A stretch of DNA of 64,000 bases from Thermosulfurimonas sp. F29. GTDB taxonomy: Bacteria > Desulfobacterota > Thermodesulfobacteria > Thermodesulfobacteriales > Thermodesulfobacteriaceae. A program made the position numbers and the translations under genes. The stretch is taken from assembly GCF_019688735.1 (NCBI RefSeq), contig NZ_JAIFYA010000001.1, forward strand, positions 310,001 to 374,000, given 5' to 3'. How positions within the stretch are numbered: position 1 is the first letter of the stretch; each line of letters begins with the position of its first letter. The notes below the pieces were generated by a model that saw only the letters and a program-made list of their open reading frames with translations, had not been told where the DNA came from and did no database searches. Shown piece after piece: positions 10,185 through 17,590 of the stretch.

Positions 10185-10916
10185 TTAGGGGCGGAAATCT
10201 TCTCTTATCAGGCTGTGATAGCGCCATATACTCATGAGGAAGAGGGCCGCGGTCTCCGCCCTCAGGATGTAGGGGCCCAGGGTGAGGGGCAGGAAGTCGA
10301 AAGTCTCGAGCAGGGCGGCCTCCTCCGGCGAGAAGCCTCCCTCCGGCCCCACGGCCAGGGCCAGGTCTCCCGGGGGAGGCTCAAAGGCCCGGTGGAGAGG
10401 GGCTCCCCCCTTCTCGTAGGCGAAGAAGCGTCCCGAGGCCCCGGTCTTCGGAAGGAGTTCCTCCAGCGGAGCCGGGGCTTCCAGGAGGGGGAGCCAGAGC
10501 CTTCCGCACTGCTTCAGGGCCTGGATGGAGCGACGATAAAGTCTTTCCAGGGTGCGGGGAGAGGGTCGGGCCACGGCACGACGGCTTACGAAGGGGAATA
10601 TCCTGGACACCCCCAGTTCGGTGGCCTTCTCCACCAGGAACTCCGTACGTCCCCCCTTTAGAAGAGGGACGAACATCTCCAGTCGCGGCGAGGGCGCGGG
10701 TTCCTCTCTGAGAAGCCCCATGGTAAGGACACGCACTCCGGTCCGGCTGACCTCCACCACCTCGGCCTCGAATTCGCGTCCCCGCCCGTCGATCAGCCGT
10801 ACCCTTTCCCCCCGGCGAATGCGCAGCACATCCCGCAGGTGATGGGCCTCCTCGGGGGCGAGCTCGAGAAGGTCTCCGGGGCGGGCCTCCGGGGCGAAGA
10901 ACCGGGGCAAGCTCAT
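10185..10916 (-). CDS. rsmE: 16S rRNA m3U1498 methyltransferase RsmE
   Basis: SPOUT-fold methyltransferase that N3-methylates U1498 of 16S rRNA using S-adenosylmethionine. The 243-residue protein has an N-terminal PUA-like domain (1-70, 'EEAHHLRDVLRIRRGERV') and a C-terminal knotted domain with the AdoMet motif 'LAVGPEGGFSPEE' near 190-203 and 'LGPYILRAETA' just after it, both typical of RsmE. Its start overlaps the stop of the DUF364 gene by 4 bases, so it belongs to the minus-strand operon running down from mrp. Confidence 0.95.
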   Translation of the reverse strand: MSLPRFFAPEARPGDLLELAPEEAHHLRDVLRIRRGERVRLIDGRGREFEAEVVEVSRTGVRVLTMGLLREEPAPSPRLEMFVPLLKGGRTEFLVEKATELGVSRIFPFVSRRAVARPSPRTLERLYRRSIQALKQCGRLWLPLLEAPAPLEELLPKTGASGRFFAYEKGGAPLHRAFEPPPGDLALAVGPEGGFSPEEAALLETFDFLPLTLGPYILRAETAALFLMSIWRYHSLIREDFRP

Positions 10917-11653
10917 ACCCGCACATTTACTTTTTCCACGAAGGCCTTTAACCCCGGAAACCCCCGGGCCTCGGCCACGGCCCGAAAGACCCCTTCGGAA
11001 TCCCGGACCCTCACCCCCGAGAGAAGACTCACCGGAAGATCCCGGAAGACCTCCGGGGCAAGCGGCGTGCTCGGCCCGAGGAGAACCACCTCCCGGGCTC
11101 TTTCGATTCGGGAAAGGATGTCCTCAAGAGTGCGGTTGATGAGGGTTACCGAGGTGACGAAGACCAGACTGGCCCGGGGCAAAAACTCCGGCATCTCCGC
11201 CTCGGAAAGAAGCCCCGGCCCCAGACGCTCTCCCTTCTCAAAGACCCAGAGGTTTTTCACCCTGCCCGAAAGTTTCCGGTAGAGGGGCTCGAAGTAGCCC
11301 ACTATGGCCACCTCGTCCTCCGGCTGGGGCCGTACCAGATCCAGTACATCCCCCGGCACCACGGGCAGTTCCCGATGATTGAGAAGGGCGTTGGCCACGG
11401 CGAGGGCCACGGTCCTTTCCAGGGGATGGGGCGAAAGAAGCCCCCTCAGGACCAGGTCCGCGGGACGGCCGTGAAGGACCACCTCCCGGGGAAGATACTC
11501 GCAGCAGCCCGCCTCAAACAGGGTGTAAGCCAGCCCCGCAAGCCCACCCGTGAGTTCCACCGCCGTGTAGCCCAGACCGACGAACACCCGTTCCAGGAGC
11601 CTGCCCCGGGCCGAAGGCAACGCCATCTCCATCAATCGGGCGTAGAGGTTCAT
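10913..11653 (-). CDS. DUF4213/DUF364 domain protein (putative chelation-type)
   Basis: The 246-residue protein matches the DUF4213 N-terminal part followed by a DUF364 Rossmann-like part ('DEVAIVGYFEPLYRKL', 'LVFVTSVTLINRTLEDIL', 'VVLLGPSTPLAPEVF'). DUF364 proteins are described as putative heavy-metal chelating or molybdopterin-related, but their reaction is not known, and I do not assign one. It is coupled by 4-base overlaps to mrp upstream and rsmE downstream, the first of which may hint at a link with metal or Fe-S handling. Confidence 0.8.
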   Translation of the reverse strand: MNLYARLMEMALPSARGRLLERVFVGLGYTAVELTGGLAGLAYTLFEAGCCEYLPREVVLHGRPADLVLRGLLSPHPLERTVALAVANALLNHRELPVVPGDVLDLVRPQPEDEVAIVGYFEPLYRKLSGRVKNLWVFEKGERLGPGLLSEAEMPEFLPRASLVFVTSVTLINRTLEDILSRIERAREVVLLGPSTPLAPEVFRDLPVSLLSGVRVRDSEGVFRAVAEARGFPGLKAFVEKVNVRV

Positions 11654-12699
11654 GAGCCGAAGACCGCGGTGATCAGCTTCTCGGCCAGTTCCTCGAAGGC
11701 CCTTCCGGCTTCGCTTTCGGGACTTAGCACCACCGGCTCCCCCCGCCGATTTATCTCCGGCTCCAGGGGGATGCGGGAAAGAAGCGGCACCGAGAGCTCC
11801 CGGGAAAGCCTTTCCCCACCTCCCTCACCGAAGACCGGGATGGTCTGCCCCTCCACCCGCAGGTAGGCCATGTTTTCCACCAGTCCCAGAATGGGCACTC
11901 CCAGGTCCTCGAACATCTTGGCACAGCGGCGCACATCGGCCACCGAAAGCTCCTGCGGAGTGGTTACCAGGATGACCCCTCTGGGCTGATAGGTGTGACA
12001 GACCGAAAGGGGGGCGTCGCCGGTGCCGGGGGGAAGGTCCACCAGGAGGAAGTCAAGCGGCCCCCACTCCACCACCTCGGCCATCTCCCGCAGGGCTTTT
12101 CCCACCAGCGGCCCGCGCCAGATGAAGGGCTGGCCCGGCGGGGCCAGAAAGGCGAAACTCATCACCTTGACCCCGTGACGCACCGGGGGCTGGATCTTCC
12201 CCGCCACCACCTCCGGTCGCTCCTCCTCGAGAAATCCCATGAGAAGGGGGATGTTGGGGCCGTAGAGATCCGCGTCCATGATCCCGGACTTGAAGCCCCT
12301 CCGGGTGAGCGCCACCGCCAGGTTCACCGTGACCGTGCTCTTGCCCACCCCGCCCTTGCCGCTGGCCACCGCCAGCACGAATCGCACATCCCGGATCCCC
12401 AGGTGTTCCTTTTTGGGCCTGGTCCCGAAAATTCTGGCCCTCTCCTCGGGGGTCATTACGGAAAGCTCCACCTCCACCCCGGAGACCCCCTCCACCGCGT
12501 CCACCGCCCGTTTCACCTCCTCGGCGATCTGCCGCTTCAGCGGACACCCTCCGGTGGTAAGGGCCACCACCATCCTGACCCTGCCCTCCGGGGAGACCTC
12601 CACCTCCCGGATCATCCCCAGAGAGACCAGATCCCGGTTGAGCTCCGGGTCCTTTACCCGTTTGAGGGCCTCGAGCACCTTATCCCTGAGTTCCGACAT
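11650..12699 (-). CDS. mrp: Mrp/NBP35-type Fe-S cluster carrier ATPase
   Basis: P-loop ATPase that binds and transfers Fe-S clusters in the cytoplasm. The 349-residue protein has an N-terminal MIP18/DUF59 domain (about 1-80, with 'TTGGCPL') and a ParA-like ATPase domain with the deviant Walker A 'GKGGVGKST' at 114-122. The region that normally carries the cluster-binding CxxC pair (after 'VENM') reads 'AYLRVEGQTIPVFGEGG' and has no cysteine. Similar cysteine-free versions exist in other bacteria, but cluster binding by the canonical C-terminal motif is not expected. Its start overlaps the end of a decayed nucleotidyltransferase gene by 20 bases. Confidence 0.92.
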   Translation of the reverse strand: MSELRDKVLEALKRVKDPELNRDLVSLGMIREVEVSPEGRVRMVVALTTGGCPLKRQIAEEVKRAVDAVEGVSGVEVELSVMTPEERARIFGTRPKKEHLGIRDVRFVLAVASGKGGVGKSTVTVNLAVALTRRGFKSGIMDADLYGPNIPLLMGFLEEERPEVVAGKIQPPVRHGVKVMSFAFLAPPGQPFIWRGPLVGKALREMAEVVEWGPLDFLLVDLPPGTGDAPLSVCHTYQPRGVILVTTPQELSVADVRRCAKMFEDLGVPILGLVENMAYLRVEGQTIPVFGEGGGERLSRELSVPLLSRIPLEPEINRRGEPVVLSPESEAGRAFEELAEKLITAVFGS

Positions 12700-13004
12700 A
12701 ATCGGGCCTCCCTTTTAGCCACCTGATCTTCCAACGCAAGCGGCCTTTCATCCTCCGCCACTCCTCCAGGGAATATACCACGAGATCCACCGGCACCGGC
12801 AGATCCTCCGCCGGAAAGTCCCTCCGTCTCTCCGGGAAGGGACGCCCGGTCTCCCGTACCAGCACCACCACATCTAGGTCACTTCCCACACCCCATCGTC
12901 CCTCGGCCAGGGATCCGAAGTACTACCTCCGGTCGGCGGAGAAGAAGTTCCCCGGCCCGGATCCGCAGGGCCTCAAGGACCTCTTCCGGCTGTGGCCAGC
13001 GCAT
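12680..13004 (-). pseudogene. Frameshifted MNT-type nucleotidyltransferase
   Basis: From an ATG at 13004 the minus strand reads 'MRWPQPEEVLEALRIRAGE' and 'LLLRRPEVV', then runs to a stop at 12884-12886. A second frame carries on exactly where the first loses the family pattern: 'YFGSLAEGRWGVGSDLDVVV', holding the GSx10DxD nucleotidyltransferase motif, and continues to 12680. Joined, they make a normal MNT protein of about 105 residues, so a small indel near 12924-12930 has broken it. Expected residues around 'IGYFGS' are partly missing, so a short deletion is more likely than a one-base error. The intact frame downstream starts only after the motif, so the gene is probably dead. It lies next to a HEPN remnant. 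Confidence 0.75.
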
Positions 13005-13086
13005 CACGGACGAACGCAAGGATCTCACCGGCATATCTTACGGCCTCCTCGGCCTGAAGCCGTCCGAAGTGTTTAAAAGGCGCTCC
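12973..13086 (-). pseudogene. C-terminal remnant of a HEPN-domain protein
   Basis: The minus-strand frame ending at 12973 reads 'GAPFKHFGRLQAEEAV' and 'RYAGEILAFVRDAL', which matches the end of HEPN proteins (the '...GAPYE.YT.EDAEEAL..A.EIL.FVR' pattern). An in-frame stop at 13087-13089 cuts it off, and no HEPN core (the Rx4-6H region) is visible upstream. It overlaps the broken nucleotidyltransferase by 32 bases, the spacing seen in HEPN/MNT pairs, so the two are the relic of one module. Confidence 0.6.
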
Positions 13087-13099
13087 CTAATACCCAATT

Positions 13100-13129
13100 C
13101 CAGCGACCGGTAGTTATGCCGGCCGCTGG
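13100..13129. repeat. Inverted repeat at the 3' end of the DUF2283 gene
   Basis: CCAGCG-A-CCGG and CCGG-C-CGCTGG flank the 8-base loop TAGTTATG, with one mismatch in an 11-base stem. It covers the last codons of the DUF2283 gene. No T-run follows on either strand, so it is not a classical terminator; it may limit 3' decay of the transcript. Confidence 0.5.
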
Positions 13130-13365
13130 AGAGGTCTGTTAGACAGAATTTGCAACAAATCTTTCCGGCTTACAGACAAGGAGTAATTCAATATCGTTTT
13201 TAAATCTATTTTTTGAGAAGCATCCAAAATTTCTATCCCTACAATCTTGCCATCTTCCGTAGTGTCAAGATTTATTCCTTCTATAATTTCTATCACACCA
13301 TCCGGTTTTTTATTACTTAATTTGATATAAAGAGTATCTACATCCTTATCGTAATAAATTTTCAT
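13114..13365 (-). CDS. DUF2283 domain protein (toxin-antitoxin-like partner)
   Basis: The 83-residue protein begins '[18 protein letters not shown]' and has 'GINLDTTEDGKIVGIEILDAS', the defining pattern of DUF2283. Such proteins are commonly found directly downstream of DUF4258 genes and are thought to be the antitoxin-like partner; the role is not proven. Here the start overlaps the DUF4258 stop by 4 bases (ATGA), so they are translated together. The coding sequence is clearly AT-richer than the surrounding GC-rich genes, a sign of recent transfer. Confidence 0.85.
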   Translation of the reverse strand: MKIYYDKDVDTLYIKLSNKKPDGVIEIIEGINLDTTEDGKIVGIEILDASQKIDLKTILNYSLSVSRKDLLQILSNRPLQRPA

Positions 13366-13589
13366 CTTTTTCTCCTTTTCTTTAAGGGATAATTAGTGAT
13401 TACTACTATCGTATCATTTTCTACACTGACTACAATTTTTAGGGGGAACTTTTGACCTGGCACTTCCTGGATGATTTCGTGCTTCCCCGGACATAAATTT
13501 TTCTTTTTCAGGATATTTTCAATTGTCGATAAAGAAATCCTGTATAATTTAGCTCTTCTCTTTGCATGACGAGAAAATTTTATTTTCAT
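13362..13589 (-). CDS. DUF4258 domain protein (toxin-like)
   Basis: The 75-residue, very basic protein ('MKIKFSRHAKRRAKLYRIS', 'PLKIVVSVENDTIVVITNY') fits DUF4258, a RelE-like small fold often paired with DUF2283. The family pattern 'FSxHAxxR' near the N-terminus is present. It starts 26 bases after the dapB stop, has no evident Shine-Dalgarno sequence, and is AT-rich. With the DUF2283 gene it forms a two-gene cassette of toxin-antitoxin type; toxicity is inferred from family and organisation only. Confidence 0.8.
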   Translation of the reverse strand: MKIKFSRHAKRRAKLYRISLSTIENILKKKNLCPGKHEIIQEVPGQKFPLKIVVSVENDTIVVITNYPLKKRRKR

Positions 13590-13615
13590 ACTACAATGTC
13601 ACAGAATCGGCCATG

Positions 13616-14422
13616 TCACTTAAGCCCCAGCACATCGTGCATGTCGTAAACCCCGGGAGCCCTGCCAACCACCCAGAGGGCGGCCCGCACCGCTCCCCGG
13701 GCAAAGGTGTCCCGGCTTGCCGCCCGGTGGGTGAGCTCAATCCGTTCCCCGGGCCCGGCAAAGAGCACCGTGTGTTCGCCCACGATCTCCCCGGCCCGGA
13801 TGGTCTGAATGCCGATCTCCCTCCGGGGACGCTCGCCGATGATCCCCTCCCGGCAAAAACGAAAAGTGGAATCGTCCCAGCCCAGGGTCCGGGCGATAAC
13901 CTCGGCCAGGGCCAGGGCCGTGCCGCTCGGGGCGTCCTTTTTCATGCGGTGGTGAGCCTCGACGATCTCGATGTCGAAGTCCTCGCCCAGGATCCTGGTG
14001 GCGATCTCCACCAGTTTGTAAAGCAGGTTTATGCCCAGGCTCATGTTGTAGGCCTGAACCAGAGGGAAACTTTTCCGGGCCAGCTCGTGGACCTCCGCCA
14101 GTTCCTCTTTGGTAAAGCCCGTGGTCCCGATCACCATGGCCTTTCCGTAGCGGGCATTGAGGCGGGCGTGCGCGAGCGAGGCCGTGTGAAAGGTGAAGTC
14201 TATGATCACATCTCCCTTCTCGATGACCTTTTCCAGGGAGTCCTCCACCACTATTCCGGTCTTTTCGGGGAGCCCGGCCACCTCGGCCACATCCTTTCCC
14301 ACCGCCGGGCTTTCCGGACGCTCGAAGGCCGCGACCAGTTCGATACCCCCGGTCTTCACGATGTTGCGGATTATGGTGGATCCCATCCGTCCGGCCGCTC
14401 CGGCCACTATGGCTCTAACCAT
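13616..14422 (-). CDS. dapB: 4-hydroxy-tetrahydrodipicolinate reductase
   Basis: Second committed step of lysine / diaminopimelate synthesis: NAD(P)H-dependent reduction of hydroxy-tetrahydrodipicolinate. The 268-residue protein has the Rossmann motif 'GAAGRMG' at 8-14, 'IIDFTFHTA', the 'GTTGF' loop, and the signature 'EAHHRMKKDAPSGTA' with the catalytic His and Lys. Full length. It lies downstream of dapA in the same direction, separated by a 39-codon nucleotidyltransferase stump. Confidence 0.97.
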   Translation of the reverse strand: MVRAIVAGAAGRMGSTIIRNIVKTGGIELVAAFERPESPAVGKDVAEVAGLPEKTGIVVEDSLEKVIEKGDVIIDFTFHTASLAHARLNARYGKAMVIGTTGFTKEELAEVHELARKSFPLVQAYNMSLGINLLYKLVEIATRILGEDFDIEIVEAHHRMKKDAPSGTALALAEVIARTLGWDDSTFRFCREGIIGERPRREIGIQTIRAGEIVGEHTVLFAGPGERIELTHRAASRDTFARGAVRAALWVVGRAPGVYDMHDVLGLK

Positions 14423-14454
14423 CTCCTTCCCTCCTCAATTTTTTCTTTCATAGA

Positions 14455-14574
14455 TCACCCGAAAAGCAGGGCCCGCTTCACCCCGGGAAACCCCTCAAGG
14501 CTTGCCGCTATTCGGCGCAACTCCTCTTCCAGAATCTTCCGTCTTCGACGGGAAAGATCGGCCCGAAAAGGCAT
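14455..14574 (-). pseudogene. 39-codon stump of a nucleotidyltransferase gene
   Basis: Directly after the dapA stop (TGAGATG arrangement) an ATG at 14574 opens a 39-codon frame: 'MPFRADLSRRRRKILEEELR', then 'RIAASLEGFPGVKRALLFG' and a stop. This is the usual N-terminal helix plus first strand of MNT-type nucleotidyltransferases, which continue 'LFGSxxRGxx...DxD'. The frame stops at the glycine of the GS motif, so all catalytic residues are gone. The 32 bases to dapB hold no continuation that I can see. It is a truncated relic and may still be translated as a short basic peptide. Confidence 0.6.
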
Positions 14575-14575
14575 C

Positions 14576-15499
14576 TCAGCTTTCCACCAGCTTGTATTCC
14601 GCAAGCACGGTCCGGAGCTTTTCCACATTGGCCTCGCTCATGGGAGCCAGCGGCAGCCGTACCTCCGGGCTGGCGATGCGTCCCATGAGAGACAGCGCGG
14701 TCTTAGCCGGTACGGGATTGGTCTCAAGAAACATGGCCTTGAAGAGGGGATAGAGCTTGAAGTGCATCTTCCGGGCCTTGTCCCACTGCCCCTTGAGACA
14801 GGCCTCCATGAAACGGGACATCTCCCGGGGCACCACATTGGCCGCCACGGAGATGACCCCGTGCCCCCCCAGGGCCATGAGGCTGAAAGCCGTAAAGTCG
14901 TCCCCGGAAAGGATCCGGAACCTGTTTCCGGTAAGGCGCATGATTTCGGTGGCCTGCCTCATGCAACCGGTGGCCTCCTTGATCCCGACGATGTTCTTTA
15001 TTTTGGCCAGCCGGGCCACCGTCTCCGGAGCGAGACTCACCGAGGTCCGGCCGGGGACATTGTAGAGGATGATGGGGATGTTTACCTCCCTGGCCACCGC
15101 TTCGTAGTGGCGATAAAGCCCCTCCTGGGTGGGCTTGTTGTAGTAAGGGGTCACCATGAGCACCGCGTCGGCCCCCATCTCCTTGGCCATCCTGGTGAGC
15201 TCAATGGAGGCGGCGGTGTTGTTGGTCCCCGTGCCCAGGATCACCGGGACTTTACCCTTGGCCTCCTCCAGGGCGATCTCAAAGAGCCGGGCCTTTTCCT
15301 CCTTGGTCAGGGTGGCCGACTCCCCGGTGGTGCCCACCACCACCAGACCGTGGGTCTTCTCCTTGAGGTGCCAGCGTACCAGCTCACGGAACCCCTCCTC
15401 GTCCACGGCCCCGTCGCGGAAAGGGGTTACGATGGCCACGATGGAACCCCTGATGTCCTCCGGCCCGAAGGTCTTACACCTTTTTCTACCACACGGCAT
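14576..15499 (-). CDS. dapA: 4-hydroxy-tetrahydrodipicolinate synthase
   Basis: Class I aldolase condensing pyruvate with aspartate semialdehyde, first step of the DAP/lysine branch. The (beta/alpha)8 barrel shows 'GTTGESATLT' (substrate loop, about 60-69), the catalytic Tyr in 'ILYNVPGRT' and the Schiff-base Lys in 'GIKEATG'. At 307 residues it is about 15 longer than usual at the N-terminus ('MPCGRKRCKTFGPED'), but a strong AAGGAGG site 7 bases before this ATG supports the start. It forms an operon with dapB. Confidence 0.96.
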   Translation of the reverse strand: MPCGRKRCKTFGPEDIRGSIVAIVTPFRDGAVDEEGFRELVRWHLKEKTHGLVVVGTTGESATLTKEEKARLFEIALEEAKGKVPVILGTGTNNTAASIELTRMAKEMGADAVLMVTPYYNKPTQEGLYRHYEAVAREVNIPIILYNVPGRTSVSLAPETVARLAKIKNIVGIKEATGCMRQATEIMRLTGNRFRILSGDDFTAFSLMALGGHGVISVAANVVPREMSRFMEACLKGQWDKARKMHFKLYPLFKAMFLETNPVPAKTALSLMGRIASPEVRLPLAPMSEANVEKLRTVLAEYKLVES

Positions 15500-15517
15500 G
15501 GGTGACCTCCTTATCGC

Positions 15518-16297
15518 TTATTTTCGCACGATGCTTCGCGGGGGAATCACTCCCGGCCCCGCGGTGACATTGGGGAGAATGTAGCTTCCCGGCCCCACCA
15601 GGGTGCCGGGGTTGGTGACGCTGTTGCATCCGGTCTGCACGCCGTCGCCGAGCACCGCCCCGAACTTGCGAAGCCCGGTGTCGTAGACCTCCCCCTCAAG
15701 ACGCACCTTTATGTGGCCCCGGGCCAGTTTCAGGTTGGCCAGTTTGGTGCCGGCCCCCAGGTTCACCCCCCGGCCCAGGAGGCTGTCCCCCACATAGGCG
15801 AAGTGGCCGGCCTTGGCCCCGTCCAGGAAAACCGCCCGCTTCACCTCGGTGGTGTGTCCGATCACGCATCCCTCTCCGGCGAGCACCTCTCCCCGGACAT
15901 AGGCCCCCTGGCGCACCTGGGTGTTCGGCCCGATCCAGCTCGGACCGTAAATGAGCGCCCCCGGTTCCACCACCACCCCGGGAGCCAGTTCCACCTCCCG
16001 GTCCATGAGGATGGCCCCGGCGTGAAGCACCGCCCCGCGGATCTCCTCCCCCCGGAGGTAAAACCTTCCCTCCACCGCCTCCACCTCGCTCAGGGGAATG
16101 ACCTCGCCTTCGCAGAGGATCACCCCCCGGGGAAGCGGCTCCCGCAGGGGCACCCCGGAGGGAAGGGGCCTTATGTGTTCGCGAAGATAGGCCGGAAGGC
16201 GTTTCAGTACCTCCCAGACGAAGACGCACCCCTCAAAGAGAACCCGGTGCCTGGAAAGGGCCCCGATGTCAAAGAAGTCCTCCGGCCTCAAGTTCAT
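15518..16297 (-). CDS. Left-handed beta-helix (hexapeptide) protein, GlmU-C/sugar-nucleotide type
   Basis: The 259-residue protein has a short alpha/beta N-terminal part (1-90) and a hexapeptide-repeat helix (about 90-250). Its repeats follow the GlmU C-terminal / glucose-1-phosphate thymidylyltransferase-like pattern: 'FAYVGDSLLGRGVNLGAGTK', 'KFGAVLGDGVQTGCNSVTNP'. It has no N-terminal nucleotidyltransferase signature (GxGTRL), so it could be an acyltransferase or a regulatory partner in sugar-nucleotide metabolism. Despite standing next to dapA it lacks the DapD/DapH pattern, so a role in lysine synthesis is unlikely. Its ATG overlaps the stop of the KaiC-like gene by 4 bases. Confidence 0.75.
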   Translation of the reverse strand: MNLRPEDFFDIGALSRHRVLFEGCVFVWEVLKRLPAYLREHIRPLPSGVPLREPLPRGVILCEGEVIPLSEVEAVEGRFYLRGEEIRGAVLHAGAILMDREVELAPGVVVEPGALIYGPSWIGPNTQVRQGAYVRGEVLAGEGCVIGHTTEVKRAVFLDGAKAGHFAYVGDSLLGRGVNLGAGTKLANLKLARGHIKVRLEGEVYDTGLRKFGAVLGDGVQTGCNSVTNPGTLVGPGSYILPNVTAGPGVIPPRSIVRK

Positions 16298-17154
16298 TTT
16301 CTGAGAAACTCGGAAAGGGGTTTTCCTACTTTTACCAGACCCAGGTCGGTAATTTCAAGCACCCTTACGGAGGTGTCGTGCCCGCAGAGACGACAGCCGT
16401 CGATGCGGAAGAGCCTGAGAATCGAGCCCGGGGGGAGTCCGTAGGCAGAGGCACTGCGGGCCGAAAGGAGGAGTTCCTTCGAGAGAACCATGGTGCAGTC
16501 CACGATGTGGCCCACGGCGTATCCCCCGGCGGCCTCGGCGGAAAGTTCCTCGTGGGCGCTCCTTTTTTGAGAGACGAAAAGGGCGGTCTGGTGCCACTTC
16601 TTACAGAAGGTGTAAAGGGCCCGCACCACGCTCCGGGCCATCATCTCCCGGGCCTCGTAGAGTCCGGTGACCGAGTCTACCACCGTGCGATTCACCCTGT
16701 AGGTGCGATAGATGTGGGCCAGGGTGTCCATGAGGGTGGGGAGATCTTCCCGCAGGCGGTGATAACTCGCCGCATCCAGGAGCACGAGTCGATCCTCGAG
16801 CCCGGAAAAGTCAATCCCCATGGCCCGGGCCCTCTCCTCGAGTCCCTTCACCACGAAAGGGGCCGGTGTCTCCACGGTCACGAAACAGACCCTTTCCCCG
16901 AGAGCGGCCTGTTTTACCGCGAACTGTTCGGCCATGAGGCTCTTTCCGGTGTCGGGCATACCGGTGAGGTTCACCACCGCTCCCAGGGGAATGCCCCCCA
17001 GGGGTTTCCGCGCCGGCCGTCCCTCCTTCCATTCCACGCGAAAAAAAAGCTCGTCCAGCCCCTCAACCCCAGTGGGCACCCCCTTGAGAGGCGGGGCCTT
17101 GGTTGCGGCCTCGGAGGGGCGCAGAATGGCCTCGGAGATAATTTCCCTTTCCAT
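16294..17154 (-). CDS. KaiC/RadA-like RecA-superfamily ATPase
   Basis: The 286-residue product has a RecA-type ATPase core: an N-terminal 'GVPTGVEGLDELFF' KaiC-like lead, Walker A 'GMPDTGKS', a Walker B-like 'NRTVVDSVTGLYEA', and a C-terminal extension with a CxxC pair in 'GCRLCGHDTSVRVLEI'. Single-domain KaiC-like proteins are common in archaea and thermophilic bacteria; some act in signalling or gas-vesicle/DNA processes, and no function is assigned here. The open frame extends to a TTG at 17220, but that part overlaps the PilZ promoter; the ATG at 17154 is preferred. Read divergently from the PilZ/pilD pair. Confidence 0.75.
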   Translation of the reverse strand: MEREIISEAILRPSEAATKAPPLKGVPTGVEGLDELFFRVEWKEGRPARKPLGGIPLGAVVNLTGMPDTGKSLMAEQFAVKQAALGERVCFVTVETPAPFVVKGLEERARAMGIDFSGLEDRLVLLDAASYHRLREDLPTLMDTLAHIYRTYRVNRTVVDSVTGLYEAREMMARSVVRALYTFCKKWHQTALFVSQKRSAHEELSAEAAGGYAVGHIVDCTMVLSKELLLSARSASAYGLPPGSILRLFRIDGCRLCGHDTSVRVLEITDLGLVKVGKPLSEFLRK

Positions 17155-17171
17155 CCCCCGATCCAAAAAAT

Positions 17172-17201
17172 TTGACTTGTCGGATATCTTTAATGTATCA
17201 T
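17172..17201 (+). promoter_or_regulatory. Sigma-70 type promoter of the PilZ-pilD unit
   Basis: TTGACT (17172-17177) and TATCAT (17196-17201) each match the consensus in five of six positions and are 18 bases apart. A transcript starting near 17208 would have a short leader ending in the ribosome site AAGGAG (17219-17224) before the TTG start at 17231. It lies in the gap between the divergent KaiC-like and PilZ genes. Confidence 0.72.
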
Positions 17202-17230
17202 AGAGAAAAAAGATCACCAAGGAGAATTGA

Positions 17231-17590
17231 TTGGCGGAAAAGAGGCGATATCCCCGATTTTATTTTGAATGTGTACGGGCTTATCTTCCGGGGAAAGCAG
17301 AGCCCCTGAGAGTAACCGATCTCTCCCTTCAGGGCTGTTTTATCGAAATGGAAGATCCTCCCCCTCCCGGTACGGTTCTGAGTTTTGAGATGGAGCTTCC
17401 CAACATCGGGCGCATTCCGGTAAGAGGAATGGTGCTTCATCAGGGTGGGCTCGAGCCCAAGGGGGCCGGTATTCTCTTTCTCGAGATAGAGGGAGAATTC
17501 CATCATGTTTACGCCAAGTTTCTCAAGGCCCTCCAGTTCATAGAAGAGGCCCGAAAGATCTACGAGAAGTTGCTTGCCTCCGAAGAGTGA
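17231..17590 (+). CDS. PilZ domain protein (c-di-GMP receptor type)
   Basis: The 119-residue protein is essentially a single PilZ domain. It starts with the Arg-rich switch 'EKRRYPRF' (RxxxR pattern) and has the second signature 'VTDLSLQGCFIE' (D/NxSxxG), both needed for binding cyclic di-GMP; a helical tail follows (about 90-119). PilZ proteins control pili, motility and exopolysaccharide. Start is TTG with an AAGGAG site. The stop overlaps the GTG start of the prepilin peptidase, which places c-di-GMP sensing and pilus assembly in one transcript. Confidence 0.9.
   Translation: MAEKRRYPRFYFECVRAYLPGKAEPLRVTDLSLQGCFIEMEDPPPPGTVLSFEMELPNIGRIPVRGMVLHQGGLEPKGAGILFLEIEGEFHHVYAKFLKALQFIEEARKIYEKLLASEE

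Noticed and set aside
15518-16297. DapD/DapH acyltransferase of the lysine pathway
   Set aside because: The hexapeptide repeats follow the GlmU/sugar-nucleotide pattern, not DapD or DapH; adjacency to dapA alone is not enough.
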